Shown here in pieces: positions 1 to 7,875 of a stretch of DNA of 64,000 bases. Location of the stretch: the NCBI RefSeq assembly GCF_024362485.1, contig NZ_CP101456.1:3906001-3970000 (forward strand), read 5' to 3'. Made by a program: the position numbers and the translations under genes. Every line of letters begins with the position of its first letter. Within the stretch, counting starts at the first letter, position 1. The notes beneath the pieces are model-generated. The model saw only the letters and a list, made by a program, of their open reading frames with translations, was not told the origin of the DNA and made no database searches. The stretch comes from Natronobeatus ordinarius. GTDB lineage: Archaea; Halobacteriota; Halobacteria; Halobacteriales; Natrialbaceae.

Positions 1-544
1 CGACCGCACTGCCGCCGCTCGAGCCGCCGGCCGTGTGCTCGGGGTCGTGGGGGTTCCTGATCGGCCCGAACGTGCTGTACCCCGAGGTGGTTATCGCCAT
101 GTCGTCCATGTTCGTCTTGCCGACGACGTCCGCACCGGCGGCGAGCAGGCGCGTGACGACCGTCGCGTCGACGGTCGGGACGTAGCCCTCGACGACCTGC
201 GAGCCACAGGTCATCTCCACGCCGGCGACGCAGACGTTGTCCTTCACCGCGACCTCCCAGCCCTCGAGGTCGCCGTCCCCGTCGTCGTCACCCGCGACGC
301 GACACTTCGTCACCCACGCGTTGTGGGGATCCTCGTCGTCCCGTGGCCGTCGCCCCCCGGTTCGTTCGCGGGGCTCGCGACCCCCGAGCCTGGGCTCGAG
401 GTCGTACGAACGGACCGTCTCGTAGGCCTCGACGCGTTCGCGGGCCAGCTCGCTGAAGACAGCAGCCTCCTCGTCGGTGAGCTCGAGGTACAGCGAGTCG
501 GCCAGTGCTCGCAGATCGTCCGCCGTCGGCGGTCGAATCGGCAT
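1..544 (-). CDS. Amidase (amidase-signature family), N-terminal part, cut by window edge
   Basis: This minus-strand frame opens at an ATG at 544 and is still open at the window edge, so about 181 N-terminal residues are visible. It carries the amidase-signature core: a VAVKDNV segment with the catalytic lysine near residue 101, a GKTNMDDMA segment near 142-150, and GGSSGGSA near 173-180, which holds the cis-serine of the Ser-cisSer-Lys triad. The nucleophilic serine lies beyond the edge. The family hydrolyses C-N amide bonds. GatA of the glutamyl-tRNA amidotransferase is a relative, but no gatB or gatC is visible, and the first 75 residues are variable, so a free-standing amidase is as likely. 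The substrate cannot be told from this part. Confidence 0.88.
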   Translation of the reverse strand, partial: MPIRPPTADDLRALADSLYLELTDEEAAVFSELARERVEAYETVRSYDLEPRLGGREPRERTGGRRPRDDEDPHNAWVTKCRVAGDDDGDGDLEGWEVAVKDNVCVAGVEMTCGSQVVEGYVPTVDATVVTRLLAAGADVVGKTNMDDMAITTSGYSTFGPIRNPHDPEHTAGGSSGGSAV

Positions 545-796
545 ACTCGATAGTCGTGACGGCGGTTGAAACGACTGTTTCCGGCCGAACCTGACCGTCA
601 CGACCGCGTACACGTTGGCGTCGGCCGACGGCGAAGTACGGCCGGCGCACGCAAGCGCGGTGGCTACCGGGAGACCGTCCGTACGAGGCGATGTCCCGAT
701 CCCGGCTTCGTCTCCCGATTGACGCCTCCACAGCAGCGCTCGAGGCTTCGTCAGCGACGGACAGCGTACCGAACCCGGGCGGGCCAGCACTATCCC

Positions 797-1879
797 ATGC
801 AAACCAGCATCGAAGTAGAGTACTGGGTCGTCGACGAGGCAGGGAGGCTCACCGAACCGGGGGCGCTCCTCGACGTCTCCGAGCACGTCGAACCGGAGTT
901 CGTCGACCCGCTACTCGAGTTGAAGACACCGCCCTGCGAGACGATCGAGGAACTCGGTCGAACGTTCGTCGGCGAACTCGCCGACGTGCTGGCTGTGGCC
1001 GAGCGATCCGGGAAGGGGCTCGTTCCGTTCGGCACGCCGATCAACGGCGGCTCGATCGACCAGCACGCCGGGAAACGAAGCGACATTCAAGAGCGCGTCC
1101 TCGGGGAGAACTTCGGCTACGCCAAGTACTGCGCCGGCACGCACGTCCACGTCGAGAAACGAAACGTGGTCGATCAGCTGAACACGCTCATCGCACTCGA
1201 CCCGGCGCTGGCGTGCTGTAACTCCTCGCCGTACTTCCAGGGACAGCCGATCGCCAGCAGCGCCCGGTCGTACATCTACCGGCGGAAGTGCTACGAGCAC
1301 TTCCCCAAACACGGCCAGCTCTGGGAGTACGCCGAGAACGTCGGCCAGTGGCGTCGCCGCCTCGAGCGCCGCTTCGAGGAGTTCAAAGCGGCGGCGGTGG
1401 CCGAGGGGATCGACCCCGAAGTCGTCGAGGAAGAGTTCACCCCCGACGACGTCGTCTGGACGCCGATCAGGCTCCGCCAGGAGTTCCCGACCGTCGAGTG
1501 GCGCTCGCCCGACGCCACCCTCCCGAGCGAGATCCTCCGGCTCGTCGACGACCTCGGAACCGTGATGGAGACGCTCCACCACACCAACGTGGACGTCGGC
1601 GGCGAGCGGGGATCGGTGACCGAGGACGGAATCACCCTCCCCGAGTTCGACGTCGTCTGCGACCTGGCCGAAGAGGCGATGGTCGACGGGCTCACCTCAC
1701 AGAACGTGCGGGACTACCTCGATCGAATGGGCTTTTCGGTGGCCGACTACGACCCGATCTCGGCGCGAATCGGCGGCCGCGAGCGCGTCGGGCCGGCCGA
1801 CGCCTGCGAACTGCGCCGGGAGTACGCAGACCACCTCGTCCGGGACGTCGACTCCCTGCTCCGGACGGTAGAAGCGTAA
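797..1879 (+). CDS. gshA: Glutamate-cysteine ligase, haloarchaeal GCS2-like type
   Basis: A 360-residue cytoplasmic enzyme starting MQTSIEVEYWVVDEAG. The IEVEYW start, the CAGTHVHVEKRNV block with paired histidines, and the downstream SPYFQG and RLRQEFPTVEWRSPDA segments match the carboxylate-amine ligase (GCS2-like) fold used by haloarchaeal GshA. The family joins glutamate to cysteine with ATP to give gamma-glutamylcysteine, the main low-molecular-weight thiol of haloarchaea. The frame is open upstream to 566, but the ATG at 797 is the start that gives the conserved N-terminus. The gene stands alone, convergent with a lipoprotein gene. The role is assigned by family resemblance only. Confidence 0.85.
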   Translation: MQTSIEVEYWVVDEAGRLTEPGALLDVSEHVEPEFVDPLLELKTPPCETIEELGRTFVGELADVLAVAERSGKGLVPFGTPINGGSIDQHAGKRSDIQERVLGENFGYAKYCAGTHVHVEKRNVVDQLNTLIALDPALACCNSSPYFQGQPIASSARSYIYRRKCYEHFPKHGQLWEYAENVGQWRRRLERRFEEFKAAAVAEGIDPEVVEEEFTPDDVVWTPIRLRQEFPTVEWRSPDATLPSEILRLVDDLGTVMETLHHTNVDVGGERGSVTEDGITLPEFDVVCDLAEEAMVDGLTSQNVRDYLDRMGFSVADYDPISARIGGRERVGPADACELRREYADHLVRDVDSLLRTVEA

Positions 1880-1880
1880 C

Positions 1881-1902
1881 GCTCGGAACCGTGGGGCCGA
1901 GC
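1881..1902. terminator. Stem-loop between convergent genes
   Basis: GCTCGG at 1881-1886 pairs perfectly with CCGAGC at 1897-1902 across a 10-nt loop. It sits between the stop of the glutamate-cysteine ligase gene and the stop of the convergent lipoprotein gene. No T-run follows on either strand, so termination is an inference from position. Confidence 0.3.
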
Positions 1903-1909
1903 GGTCGAA

Positions 1910-2116
1910 TCAGGCGGTCTCGGCGTCGACGGCGTCACGCTGGACGCTCAGTACCTCCTCGTCGTCTACGTCCTGTCCGTTCCCCGTCTCCTCTTCGGCT
2001 GGAAGGTCCTCGTCTTCCTCTCCTGGACCGCCACAGCCCGCGACGAGCGCGGTCGCCGCGACCGCTCCCGTCAGTTTCACGACTCTCCGCCGGGTGTGTG
2101 CATCGGACCCCGTCAT
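1910..2116 (-). CDS. Small predicted Tat-exported lipoprotein
   Basis: A 68-residue product starting MTGSDAHTRRRVVKLTGA. It has a twin-arginine segment (RRRVVKL), a short hydrophobic stretch and a lipobox ending LVAGC near residues 29-33, followed by a very acidic tail (EEDEDLPAEEE). That layout is typical of haloarchaeal lipoproteins exported by the Tat route and anchored to the membrane through the lipobox cysteine. A longer frame opens at 2206, but the internal start places the signal peptide at the N-terminus. The mature part is only about 35 residues and resembles no family I know; the function is unknown. Confidence 0.6.
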   Translation of the reverse strand: MTGSDAHTRRRVVKLTGAVAATALVAGCGGPGEEDEDLPAEEETGNGQDVDDEEVLSVQRDAVDAETA

Positions 2117-2202
2117 CGGTAACGGCTCCACGCTCGACGTGCTTAGCGCAATGGCAGGCAATCGCGTGTTCGACGGAGAACGCGCCGACCGGCAACCGGT
2201 GC

Positions 2203-2988
2203 TCACAGCACCCCGGTTATGAACGCCAGCCCCATGCCGATCAGGACCACCGCCGTGATCGTCGGCAGGTACGGCGTGTACCGCTCGACGGTTTCGCGGT
2301 GGCGCTCGTAGCCCGCGATCAACAGCAGCGTCGGTGCGAGGATCGCGACGATCACCGCCACCGAGTACAGCAGCATCAACTCGAGGCAGTAGGCCGTCCC
2401 GACGCAGATCGCCAGGATCTGGATCGGCTCCTCGTGGGCGAACCCCAGTAGCAGGGCGGTCGTCCCGAGCGCGAAGAGGCCACGTTCGGCGTGTGCTTCC
2501 TCGAGATGTCGGTGACCGCCGCCGGGGAGGGCAGCGCGGACTCGAGCGAGGAGCCCTCGGCCGGAGCCATCCGTGTGAGCCGCGTGTTCGTGGCCGTGGT
2601 GGTGGTCGTCGCCGTGGTGATGGTGGTCGTGCCCGTCGCCGTGGTGATGGTGGTCGTGCTCGTCGTCTGCATCACCCTCGTGGAGGTGCCCGTGGCCACC
2701 GTTTCGGTACTCGTGGATGCCGAGGGCGATCAACAGGGTGCCAGCGACGTATCTGAGCCACGGCCCCTCCGCGAACGCGGCGAAACGGCTGAACCAGAAG
2801 TACGCGAGGACGAGGGCGACGCTGCTGACCAGGTGGCCGATCCCGAGGATCAGCGCCGCGAGGGTGCCGTAGAACCACCGCCGCGACCGATTGAGCGCGT
2901 AGGTCGCCGCGATCGGCCAGCCGTGGTCCGGCAGGACGCCGTGGACGAACCCGATCACGACGACGCCGGCGACGAGCCCCAGTTCCAT
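2203..2988 (-). CDS. NicO/RcnA-type nickel-cobalt exporter family membrane protein
   Basis: A 261-residue polytopic membrane protein. The first membrane segment carries FVHGVLPDHGWP, like the H-x(4)-DH motif of NiCoT/NicO transporters, and a later segment carries LLLGFAHEEPIQIL, another histidine-bearing membrane motif of the family. A cytosolic or external loop at residues 99-138 is extremely rich in histidine and aspartate, as in RcnA metal exporters, and probably binds divalent metal. A TATA-like GTTTACGG at 3011-3018 lies about 27 nt before the ATG, suggesting a leaderless transcript. Export of nickel, cobalt or a similar metal is the likely role; direction and ion are inferred. Confidence 0.78.
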   Translation of the reverse strand: MELGLVAGVVVIGFVHGVLPDHGWPIAATYALNRSRRWFYGTLAALILGIGHLVSSVALVLAYFWFSRFAAFAEGPWLRYVAGTLLIALGIHEYRNGGHGHLHEGDADDEHDHHHHGDGHDHHHHGDDHHHGHEHAAHTDGSGRGLLARVRAALPGGGHRHLEEAHAERGLFALGTTALLLGFAHEEPIQILAICVGTAYCLELMLLYSVAVIVAILAPTLLLIAGYERHRETVERYTPYLPTITAVVLIGMGLAFITGVL

Positions 2989-3123
2989 GTCCGGACGTGC
3001 TGGTCGCCGACGTTTACGGCTTGTTATGATCGAACTCGAGTCGACGTAATACGGCTAGGAAAACTTGACAACTGGCCCGATGAGTCTAGTAGCACTCGCC
3101 GAGGCCGCCGACTCGAGCGTGGT

Positions 3124-3702
3124 TCAGTTCCCCTCGTCGTACTCGTACTCTTCTTCGGGGTCTTCGACGCCCTCGGTTCGCGACCCGACCCACGCGCCGA
3201 GGGCGAGCCCGTAGACGAGGTGCGCGGCGTGAAACAGCGCGAGCTCGTCCGGATCGAGCCGCACGTCGAGCAACTCCTGCAGCATAATCTGGGAGCCAAA
3301 GGCTGACAGTCCCATGCCGTACACCGATCCCCAGACGAGCCCCCGCTGTTCAGGTTCGATGGCTCGTTCGGCGTCCAGCAGGGCGAACAGGCCGCCGAAG
3401 ACCGCACCCGCGCTCGTTCCGTAGAGCAGGTGCAAACCGAGTCCAGCGAACGGGTGGTCCTCCGGATCACCGCCGGTGACGTACCGCGCCCAGAAGTTCG
3501 CCGACGGCGGCAGCGACCGCATGATTGGCAGCCGAAACGCCGTCATGATGAGCGTCGCAATGAACCCTGCCTGGAGCCCCCGGGCGCTCGCGTACGCGAT
3601 GTGAGCGAGTCGCGATCGCTCCTGTGTCCTCGCCGCTGGTTCCGGTGACGCTGGCTCCGCTCCCTCGAGGTCGATCACGCGCTGCCTGAGTCGGCCGAGC
3701 AT
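3124..3702 (-). CDS. Conserved haloarchaeal membrane protein (DUF6789-like)
   Basis: A 192-residue protein with a soluble N-terminal segment of about 40 residues, then about four hydrophobic segments (GLQAGFIATLIMTAFRLP, LGLHLLYGTSAGAVFGGLFA, GLVWGSVYGMGLSAFGS, LFHAAHLVYGLALGAWVG) and an acidic C-terminus. The membrane region, with HLLYGTSAGA and HLVYGLALG, looks like DUF6789-type proteins found beside oxidative or stress genes, but no biochemical role is established. The ATG at 3702 follows a TATA-like TTACTTAA (minus strand) at 3729-3736, about 30 nt upstream, and a block of tandem repeats lies just beyond that promoter. Confidence 0.6.
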   Translation of the reverse strand: MLGRLRQRVIDLEGAEPASPEPAARTQERSRLAHIAYASARGLQAGFIATLIMTAFRLPIMRSLPPSANFWARYVTGGDPEDHPFAGLGLHLLYGTSAGAVFGGLFALLDAERAIEPEQRGLVWGSVYGMGLSAFGSQIMLQELLDVRLDPDELALFHAAHLVYGLALGAWVGSRTEGVEDPEEEYEYDEGN

Positions 3703-3728
3703 AGTTTCGATACACGACGGACGCGGGG

Positions 3729-3736
3729 TTAAGTAA
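3729..3736 (-). promoter_or_regulatory. TATA-like box for the 3124-3702 gene
   Basis: TTACTTAA on the minus strand, about 30 nt before the ATG at 3702, fits a leaderless haloarchaeal promoter. The four 24-bp repeats begin only 6 bp upstream of it. Confidence 0.45.
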
Positions 3737-3741
3737 TAGGC

Positions 3742-3837
3742 CGTAACTGTCAGCGTCGGACGGTGCGTAACTGTCAGCGTCGGTCGGTGCGTAACTGTCA
3801 GCGTCGGTCGGTGCGTAACTGTCAGCGTCGGTCGGTG
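3742..3837. repeat. Four tandem copies of a 24-bp unit
   Basis: Units occupy 3742-3765, 3766-3789, 3790-3813 and 3814-3837. Each begins CGTAACTGTCAGCGTCGG and ends CGGTG; copies 2-4 are identical and copy 1 differs at one base. There are no spacers, so this is not a CRISPR array. It lies directly upstream of the promoter of the 3124-3702 gene and downstream of the stop of the 3874-4215 gene. It may be a chance slippage product or an array of regulator-binding sites. Confidence 0.9.
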
Positions 3838-3873
3838 AGAACGGCCGTGCTCGAGTGAGGCAGGCGACGATCC

Positions 3874-4215
3874 TCAGGCCCGGTTGGGGCCACCGGCGCT
3901 CTGGACGCGCCAGCTTCCCTGGATGCCACAGGCCTCACGGACGTCGTACTCGAACTCGGTTCCGTCGTCGATTCGTGATCCACCCTCGACACGTTCGACC
4001 CGCAGCGGGACGTCCAGCGTACTCCCACAGCAGCCGACGCCGACGAACTCCTCCCAGACGTCACCCTCACGGGCCCGGTCTCGAGTCTTGCGAAGGTACG
4101 CCTGGAACGAGGGTTTCTCGACCTGGAACCGGCCCCAGTTCGAGAGATCCTCCGGGTAGGAGACCACGACGCACGTCGCCGGACCGCCGGTCGACCGCTC
4201 CGATGTGGATGCCAT
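3874..4215 (-). CDS. Conserved haloarchaeal hypothetical protein, cysteine-containing
   Basis: A 113-residue acidic soluble protein starting MASTSERSTGGPATCVVVSYPEDLSNWGRF. It contains CVVVSYPED near residue 15, a VGVGCCGSTLDVPLRV segment with adjacent cysteines near the middle, and a C-terminal VREACGIQGSW. Codon bias, acidity and the clean start support a real gene. I do not recognise a characterised family. The CC pair and the other cysteines could bind metal or be redox active, but nothing in the neighbourhood indicates a role. Confidence 0.65.
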   Translation of the reverse strand: MASTSERSTGGPATCVVVSYPEDLSNWGRFQVEKPSFQAYLRKTRDRAREGDVWEEFVGVGCCGSTLDVPLRVERVEGGSRIDDGTEFEYDVREACGIQGSWRVQSAGGPNRA

Positions 4216-4329
4216 AACCAGTGTAGGGCCTCGAGCGACAAAGGGGGTTCGCCGCGCCAGATTTCAATCGCCAGCCGACCGTCAGGAATTGAGAAGGCTT
4301 ACTTTCGTCGACTCCCACTGCTCGGACAT

Positions 4330-5208
4330 ATGGGGTATTTCGACGTACCGGAGATCGACTACACCCGGTACAGTAACCGCCAGCTTGCGGCGGTTCCGCT
4401 CGCGGTCCTCGCCGTCGCGCTCGCGATCCTGGGCGTCTGGTTCGTGGCGTACGGAACGCCAGTAAACGCCGGGATGGACTTCGCCGGTGGCACCGAGATA
4501 GTCGTCGAGACGTCGACCGACCGAGAGGAGATTCCAGCGGCGTTCGAGGAAGAACCCTCGAGCATCCAGAGCGTGCAGGTAGAAGACGACCAGTACATCG
4601 TTCAGTTCACCTCGACGGACCAGGAGTGGCTGAGCGAACAGGCCGAGGCGAACCTCGAGCCGGCCGGTGACGCCGACGTCATCCAGCAGGTCTCCTCGAC
4701 GTCGGCGAGTTTCGGCGCCCAGGCACAGCAGACGGCGCTGCTCGGGGTTTCAGTCGCGTTCGTCGGCATGAGCGTCATCGCGTTCTTGCTCTTTCGGACG
4801 TTCGTCCCGTCGATCGCGATCGTCGCCTCGGCGTTCTCGGACATCATGATCCCGCTGGCGTTCATGAACCTCGCCGGCATCGAGCTCACGCTCGGGACGG
4901 TCGCCGCGCTGTTGTTGCTCATCGGGTACTCCGTCGACTCGGACATCCTGCTCAACAACCACATTCTCAGACAGAGCGGCGGCTTCTACGAGAGTACATA
5001 TCGGGCGATGCGCACCGGCGTCACGATGACGGTGACGTCGATGGTCGCCATGCTCGTGATGGCCATCTCCGCCTACGCCTTCGGTATCGAACTGCTGACG
5101 GCGATCGGACTCATCCTCTTCGTGGGGCTCGCCGCTGATCTAATGAACACGTACATGTTGAACCTCAGCCTGCTTCGATGGTACAAGTTCGAGGGGGTGA
5201 AACGATGA
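4330..5208 (+). CDS. secF: Protein-export membrane protein SecF
   Basis: A 292-residue membrane protein. It has an N-terminal membrane segment (near residues 17-38), an extracytoplasmic domain containing GMDFAGGTEI near residues 47-56, then five more membrane segments including SIAIVASAFSDIMIPLAFMN and GTVAALLLLIGYSVDSDILL. These are signatures of the RND-related SecD/SecF family, which uses the ion gradient to help protein export through SecYE. The stop overlaps the secD start in an ATGA, so the two are translationally coupled, in the archaeal order secF-secD. The length is normal. Confidence 0.95.
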   Translation: MGYFDVPEIDYTRYSNRQLAAVPLAVLAVALAILGVWFVAYGTPVNAGMDFAGGTEIVVETSTDREEIPAAFEEEPSSIQSVQVEDDQYIVQFTSTDQEWLSEQAEANLEPAGDADVIQQVSSTSASFGAQAQQTALLGVSVAFVGMSVIAFLLFRTFVPSIAIVASAFSDIMIPLAFMNLAGIELTLGTVAALLLLIGYSVDSDILLNNHILRQSGGFYESTYRAMRTGVTMTVTSMVAMLVMAISAYAFGIELLTAIGLILFVGLAADLMNTYMLNLSLLRWYKFEGVKR

Positions 5209-6836
5209 GCGAGCGCGGCTTCGTCAGGACTTACTGGCGAATCATCCTGCTCGTGCTCTTCGTCGCCGCCGCCGTCTTCGCGTTGTTCGTTCCGGGCGGG
5301 ATCATGGCCGACGACAGCCTGGCCGGAGGGAACGAGACGATCGACGACGGCGATCCGACCAACCTCCAGTACGGCCTCGGGCTCGACGGCGGGACGCGAA
5401 TCAGTGCCCCCGTCGTCGGCATGACGGCCGAAAACATCGACGCGGGTGCCGTCAACGAGGATGAGGGGACGATCGACACCGATCGTCTCAGAGCGATCGA
5501 AACGACGCTCCTCGAGGAACTCGAGCTCTCCGGGGCCGACGCCCGCGTCGACTATCACGAGGGCGACCAGGCGGTTCACGCCGAAGTGTTCTCGAGCGAG
5601 GTCGATCGAAGCGAGTTCGCGGCCGCACTCCAGGAAGCCGGCGTCGAGGTCGAGGCAGACGACATCCGTGACGGCGTCACCGACCAGACCCGCGAGGAGA
5701 TCGTCCGGACCATCGAGACGCGGATCAACGAGGCCGGACTCGCGGGCGGCCAGGCGACTCAGCAGGCGATGCTCGGGGACGACTACTACATCGTCGTCGA
5801 AGCACCCGACATGACGCCGAGCGAGCTCCGCGAACTGCTCAGCCACCGCGGCGCCGTCGAAGTCGTCGCCCACTATCCAGAGAACGGCGAACAGGTCAAC
5901 GAGACGGTGCTCGAGCAGGGCGACTTCCAGAACATCGATCCGGCCACCTTCGACAGCGAGCGCGGTCACCACGTCCCGGTGTCCATCACGTCGGAGGCGG
6001 CACCGGGGTTCCAGGAGGCGATGAACGAGATGGGATTCACCACCGAGGGTGTCGGAAACTGTGACGTTACCGATCAGGTGACCGGTGAGATCGACTTCGA
6101 CAGGGATCCGCCGAACTACTGTATGGTCACGGTTGTCGACGGCGAACCCGTCGACGCCCACAGCGTGGCCCCGAGCCTCGCCGAGAACCTCCGAAGCGGC
6201 CAGTGGGCAGACAGCCCGACGTTCATCATGGGTGCTCAGAGCCAGCAGGAGGCCCAGTCGCTGTCGGTGAACCTGCGCGCCGGTGCGCTCCCCGCAGAAC
6301 TCGACTTCGACCGGGACGACACGTTCATGGTCTCGCCGGCGCTCGCCGACCAGTTCAAGACCTACTCGCTGTTCATCGGGCTCCTCTCGGTGCTCAGCGT
6401 CAGCGGGATGGTCTACCTGCGCTACTCCGACGTGCGCGTCGCCGCGCCGATGATCGTCACGGCCCTCGCGGAGGTCGTCATCCTGCTCGGCTTCGCCGCC
6501 CTGATCCGGATGCCACTGGACCTCTCACACATCGCTGGCTTCATCGCCGTCATCGGAACGGGGGTGGACGACCTCATCATCATCGCCGACGAGGTGATGT
6601 CGGAGGGAGACGTCAGCCAGCAACGCGTCTTCGACTCGCGGTTCCGGAAGGCGTTCTGGGTCATCGGCGCCGCCGCCGCGACGACGATCGTCGCCCTCTC
6701 GCCACTGGCGGTGCTCAGCCTCGGTGACCTCCGCGGCTTCGCCATCATCACCATCCTCGGCGTGCTCGTCGGCGTGCTCGTCACCCGACCCGCCTACGGT
6801 GACATCCTGCGGTACCTGCTGACCGACGACAAGTAA
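5205..6836 (+). CDS. secD: Protein-export membrane protein SecD
   Basis: A 543-residue membrane protein starting MSERGFVRTYWRIILLV, the start that overlaps the secF stop by 4 bp. It has one N-terminal membrane segment, LQYGLGLDGGTRI near residues 56-68 (the conserved D-GG of SecD), a large extracytoplasmic region of about 300 residues, and a C-terminal membrane domain with LADQFKTYSLFIGLLSVLSV and GTGVDDLIIIADEV. It forms the SecDF export-assisting complex with the preceding product. A strong stem-loop and T-run follow the stop codon. Confidence 0.95.
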   Translation: MSERGFVRTYWRIILLVLFVAAAVFALFVPGGIMADDSLAGGNETIDDGDPTNLQYGLGLDGGTRISAPVVGMTAENIDAGAVNEDEGTIDTDRLRAIETTLLEELELSGADARVDYHEGDQAVHAEVFSSEVDRSEFAAALQEAGVEVEADDIRDGVTDQTREEIVRTIETRINEAGLAGGQATQQAMLGDDYYIVVEAPDMTPSELRELLSHRGAVEVVAHYPENGEQVNETVLEQGDFQNIDPATFDSERGHHVPVSITSEAAPGFQEAMNEMGFTTEGVGNCDVTDQVTGEIDFDRDPPNYCMVTVVDGEPVDAHSVAPSLAENLRSGQWADSPTFIMGAQSQQEAQSLSVNLRAGALPAELDFDRDDTFMVSPALADQFKTYSLFIGLLSVLSVSGMVYLRYSDVRVAAPMIVTALAEVVILLGFAALIRMPLDLSHIAGFIAVIGTGVDDLIIIADEVMSEGDVSQQRVFDSRFRKAFWVIGAAAATTIVALSPLAVLSLGDLRGFAIITILGVLVGVLVTRPAYGDILRYLLTDDK

Positions 6837-6842
6837 TCGAAG

Positions 6843-6870
6843 GCGGTGCTCGTCCACCGCTCCCCGTTTT
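6843..6870 (+). terminator. Likely terminator of secF-secD
   Basis: GCGGTG (6843-6848) pairs with CACCGC (6855-6860) across a 6-nt loop, followed by a short C-run and TTTT at 6867-6870. It lies 6 nt after the secD stop and just before the convergent stop of the RNase HII gene. Confidence 0.5.
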
Positions 6871-6875
6871 CCCGC

Positions 6876-7535
6876 TCAGAACTGATCCAGTCCTGTCTGG
6901 CTCGCCGCCGCCAGCACGTCCGCACACGTCGACCACGACTCCCGGGCGAACGGTGGCAGGGAGCCGTGTTCGTCGACGTACTCCTCGAGGAACCCTCGCG
7001 TTCGTGGATCGCTCGGATAGCCGCTGCCCACCTCGCCATAGTCGGCGGCGAGCGCGGCGACGTGGGCGTCGCGCTCGACCTTCGCGACGATGCTCGCCGC
7101 GCCGACGATCGGCGACTCGTCGTCGGCGCCGTGGCGGGCCTCGAGTGCGACCGCCGTCTCGCAGGCGTCGGCGACCCGCCTGGCAAACCGTCCGGCGTCG
7201 GTGTCACAGGCGTCACAGAGTCCCTCGATTGCGGATCCGATCCCGGCGTCGCCGATCGCGTCGTCGATCGCCGCGGCGTGGGCCTCCACCGCGAGCGTGT
7301 TCATGTCGGTCGCCGGGTCGTCGATGACGTCGACGGGGATCTCGGCGACGCCGACCCGGATACGGTCGTCCCCGCGTAACGTCGCGGCGAGCGCCTCCCG
7401 TCGCGCCGGCGCCAGTCGCTTTGAGTCGGCGATCCCGTCGGGCAGGTGCCCTCGCTCCTCGACGCAGACCGCCGCCGCGAACATCGAGCCGAACACGGGC
7501 CCCTTGCCGGCCTCGTCGACGCCGAACCTGACCAT
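6876..7535 (-). CDS. rnhB: Ribonuclease HII
   Basis: A 219-residue cytoplasmic enzyme that nicks RNA in RNA-DNA hybrids, for example at misincorporated ribonucleotides. The ATG at 7535 gives MVRFGVDEAGKGPVFGSM, with the DEAGKGP motif of type II RNase H that holds the first two metal-binding acids. VDVIDDPATDMNTLAVEAHA and EARHGADDESPIVGAASIVAKVERD follow; the last is the family's ASIxAKxxRD block. A frame open to 7562 adds nine residues not typical of the family. The length is normal for archaea. Confidence 0.95.
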   Translation of the reverse strand: MVRFGVDEAGKGPVFGSMFAAAVCVEERGHLPDGIADSKRLAPARREALAATLRGDDRIRVGVAEIPVDVIDDPATDMNTLAVEAHAAAIDDAIGDAGIGSAIEGLCDACDTDAGRFARRVADACETAVALEARHGADDESPIVGAASIVAKVERDAHVAALAADYGEVGSGYPSDPRTRGFLEEYVDEHGSLPPFARESWSTCADVLAAASQTGLDQF

Positions 7536-7875
7536 GCACTCGAGTGGTCCGGCCGGGAGCAAAATCCTTGCTCTCCGCGGCCACCGCAGTCATCGCGACC
7601 CGTCCGCGCTCGACTCGAGCGACGCTCACGCCGACCCTCACGGCGGAAGCAACACGTTCGGGCTCGGAGCTGAGTCTTCGATACCGGTACTACTGGCCGG
7701 CGTTTCGGACGCAGGGAAAATGAGCGGCCAGCTGGCTCTCACCGCTCTCGTCGGCCGGTTCCGGGCGACTGCGCTCGCACCCCGACCGGAATATTACCTC
7801 AAAACATCATAGACCTGGATTAGAATTCCCAGTAGGAATATTACTTAGGCAGGGCGGCGCCTCGGTCGAAACGAC
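7536..7875. other. Non-coding stretch between rnhB and the ABC importer
   Basis: About 340 bp separate two diverging genes. The rnhB-proximal part is G+C-rich and shows no convincing reading frame. The last 90 bp are AT-richer and hold two copies of GGAATATTAC, at 7788-7797 and 7835-7844, which probably belong to the control region of the ABC importer operon. Confidence 0.5.
7825..7844 (+). promoter_or_regulatory. Inverted repeat / putative operator upstream of SsuABC-like operon
   Basis: ATTCC at 7825-7829 and GGAAT at 7835-7839 form an inverted repeat with a 5-bp spacer, 36 bp before the ATG at 7876. The right arm is part of a GGAATATTAC that recurs at 7788-7797. The position overlaps where a TATA box for the importer would lie, so a bound repressor could block transcription. 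Function is inferred. Confidence 0.35.

Noticed and set aside
566-796. N-terminal extension of the glutamate-cysteine ligase frame
   Set aside because: The extension is arginine-rich and unlike the family; the ATG at 797 gives the conserved start.
3742-3837. Possible CRISPR array
   Set aside because: The repeats are directly adjacent without spacers and no cas genes are present.
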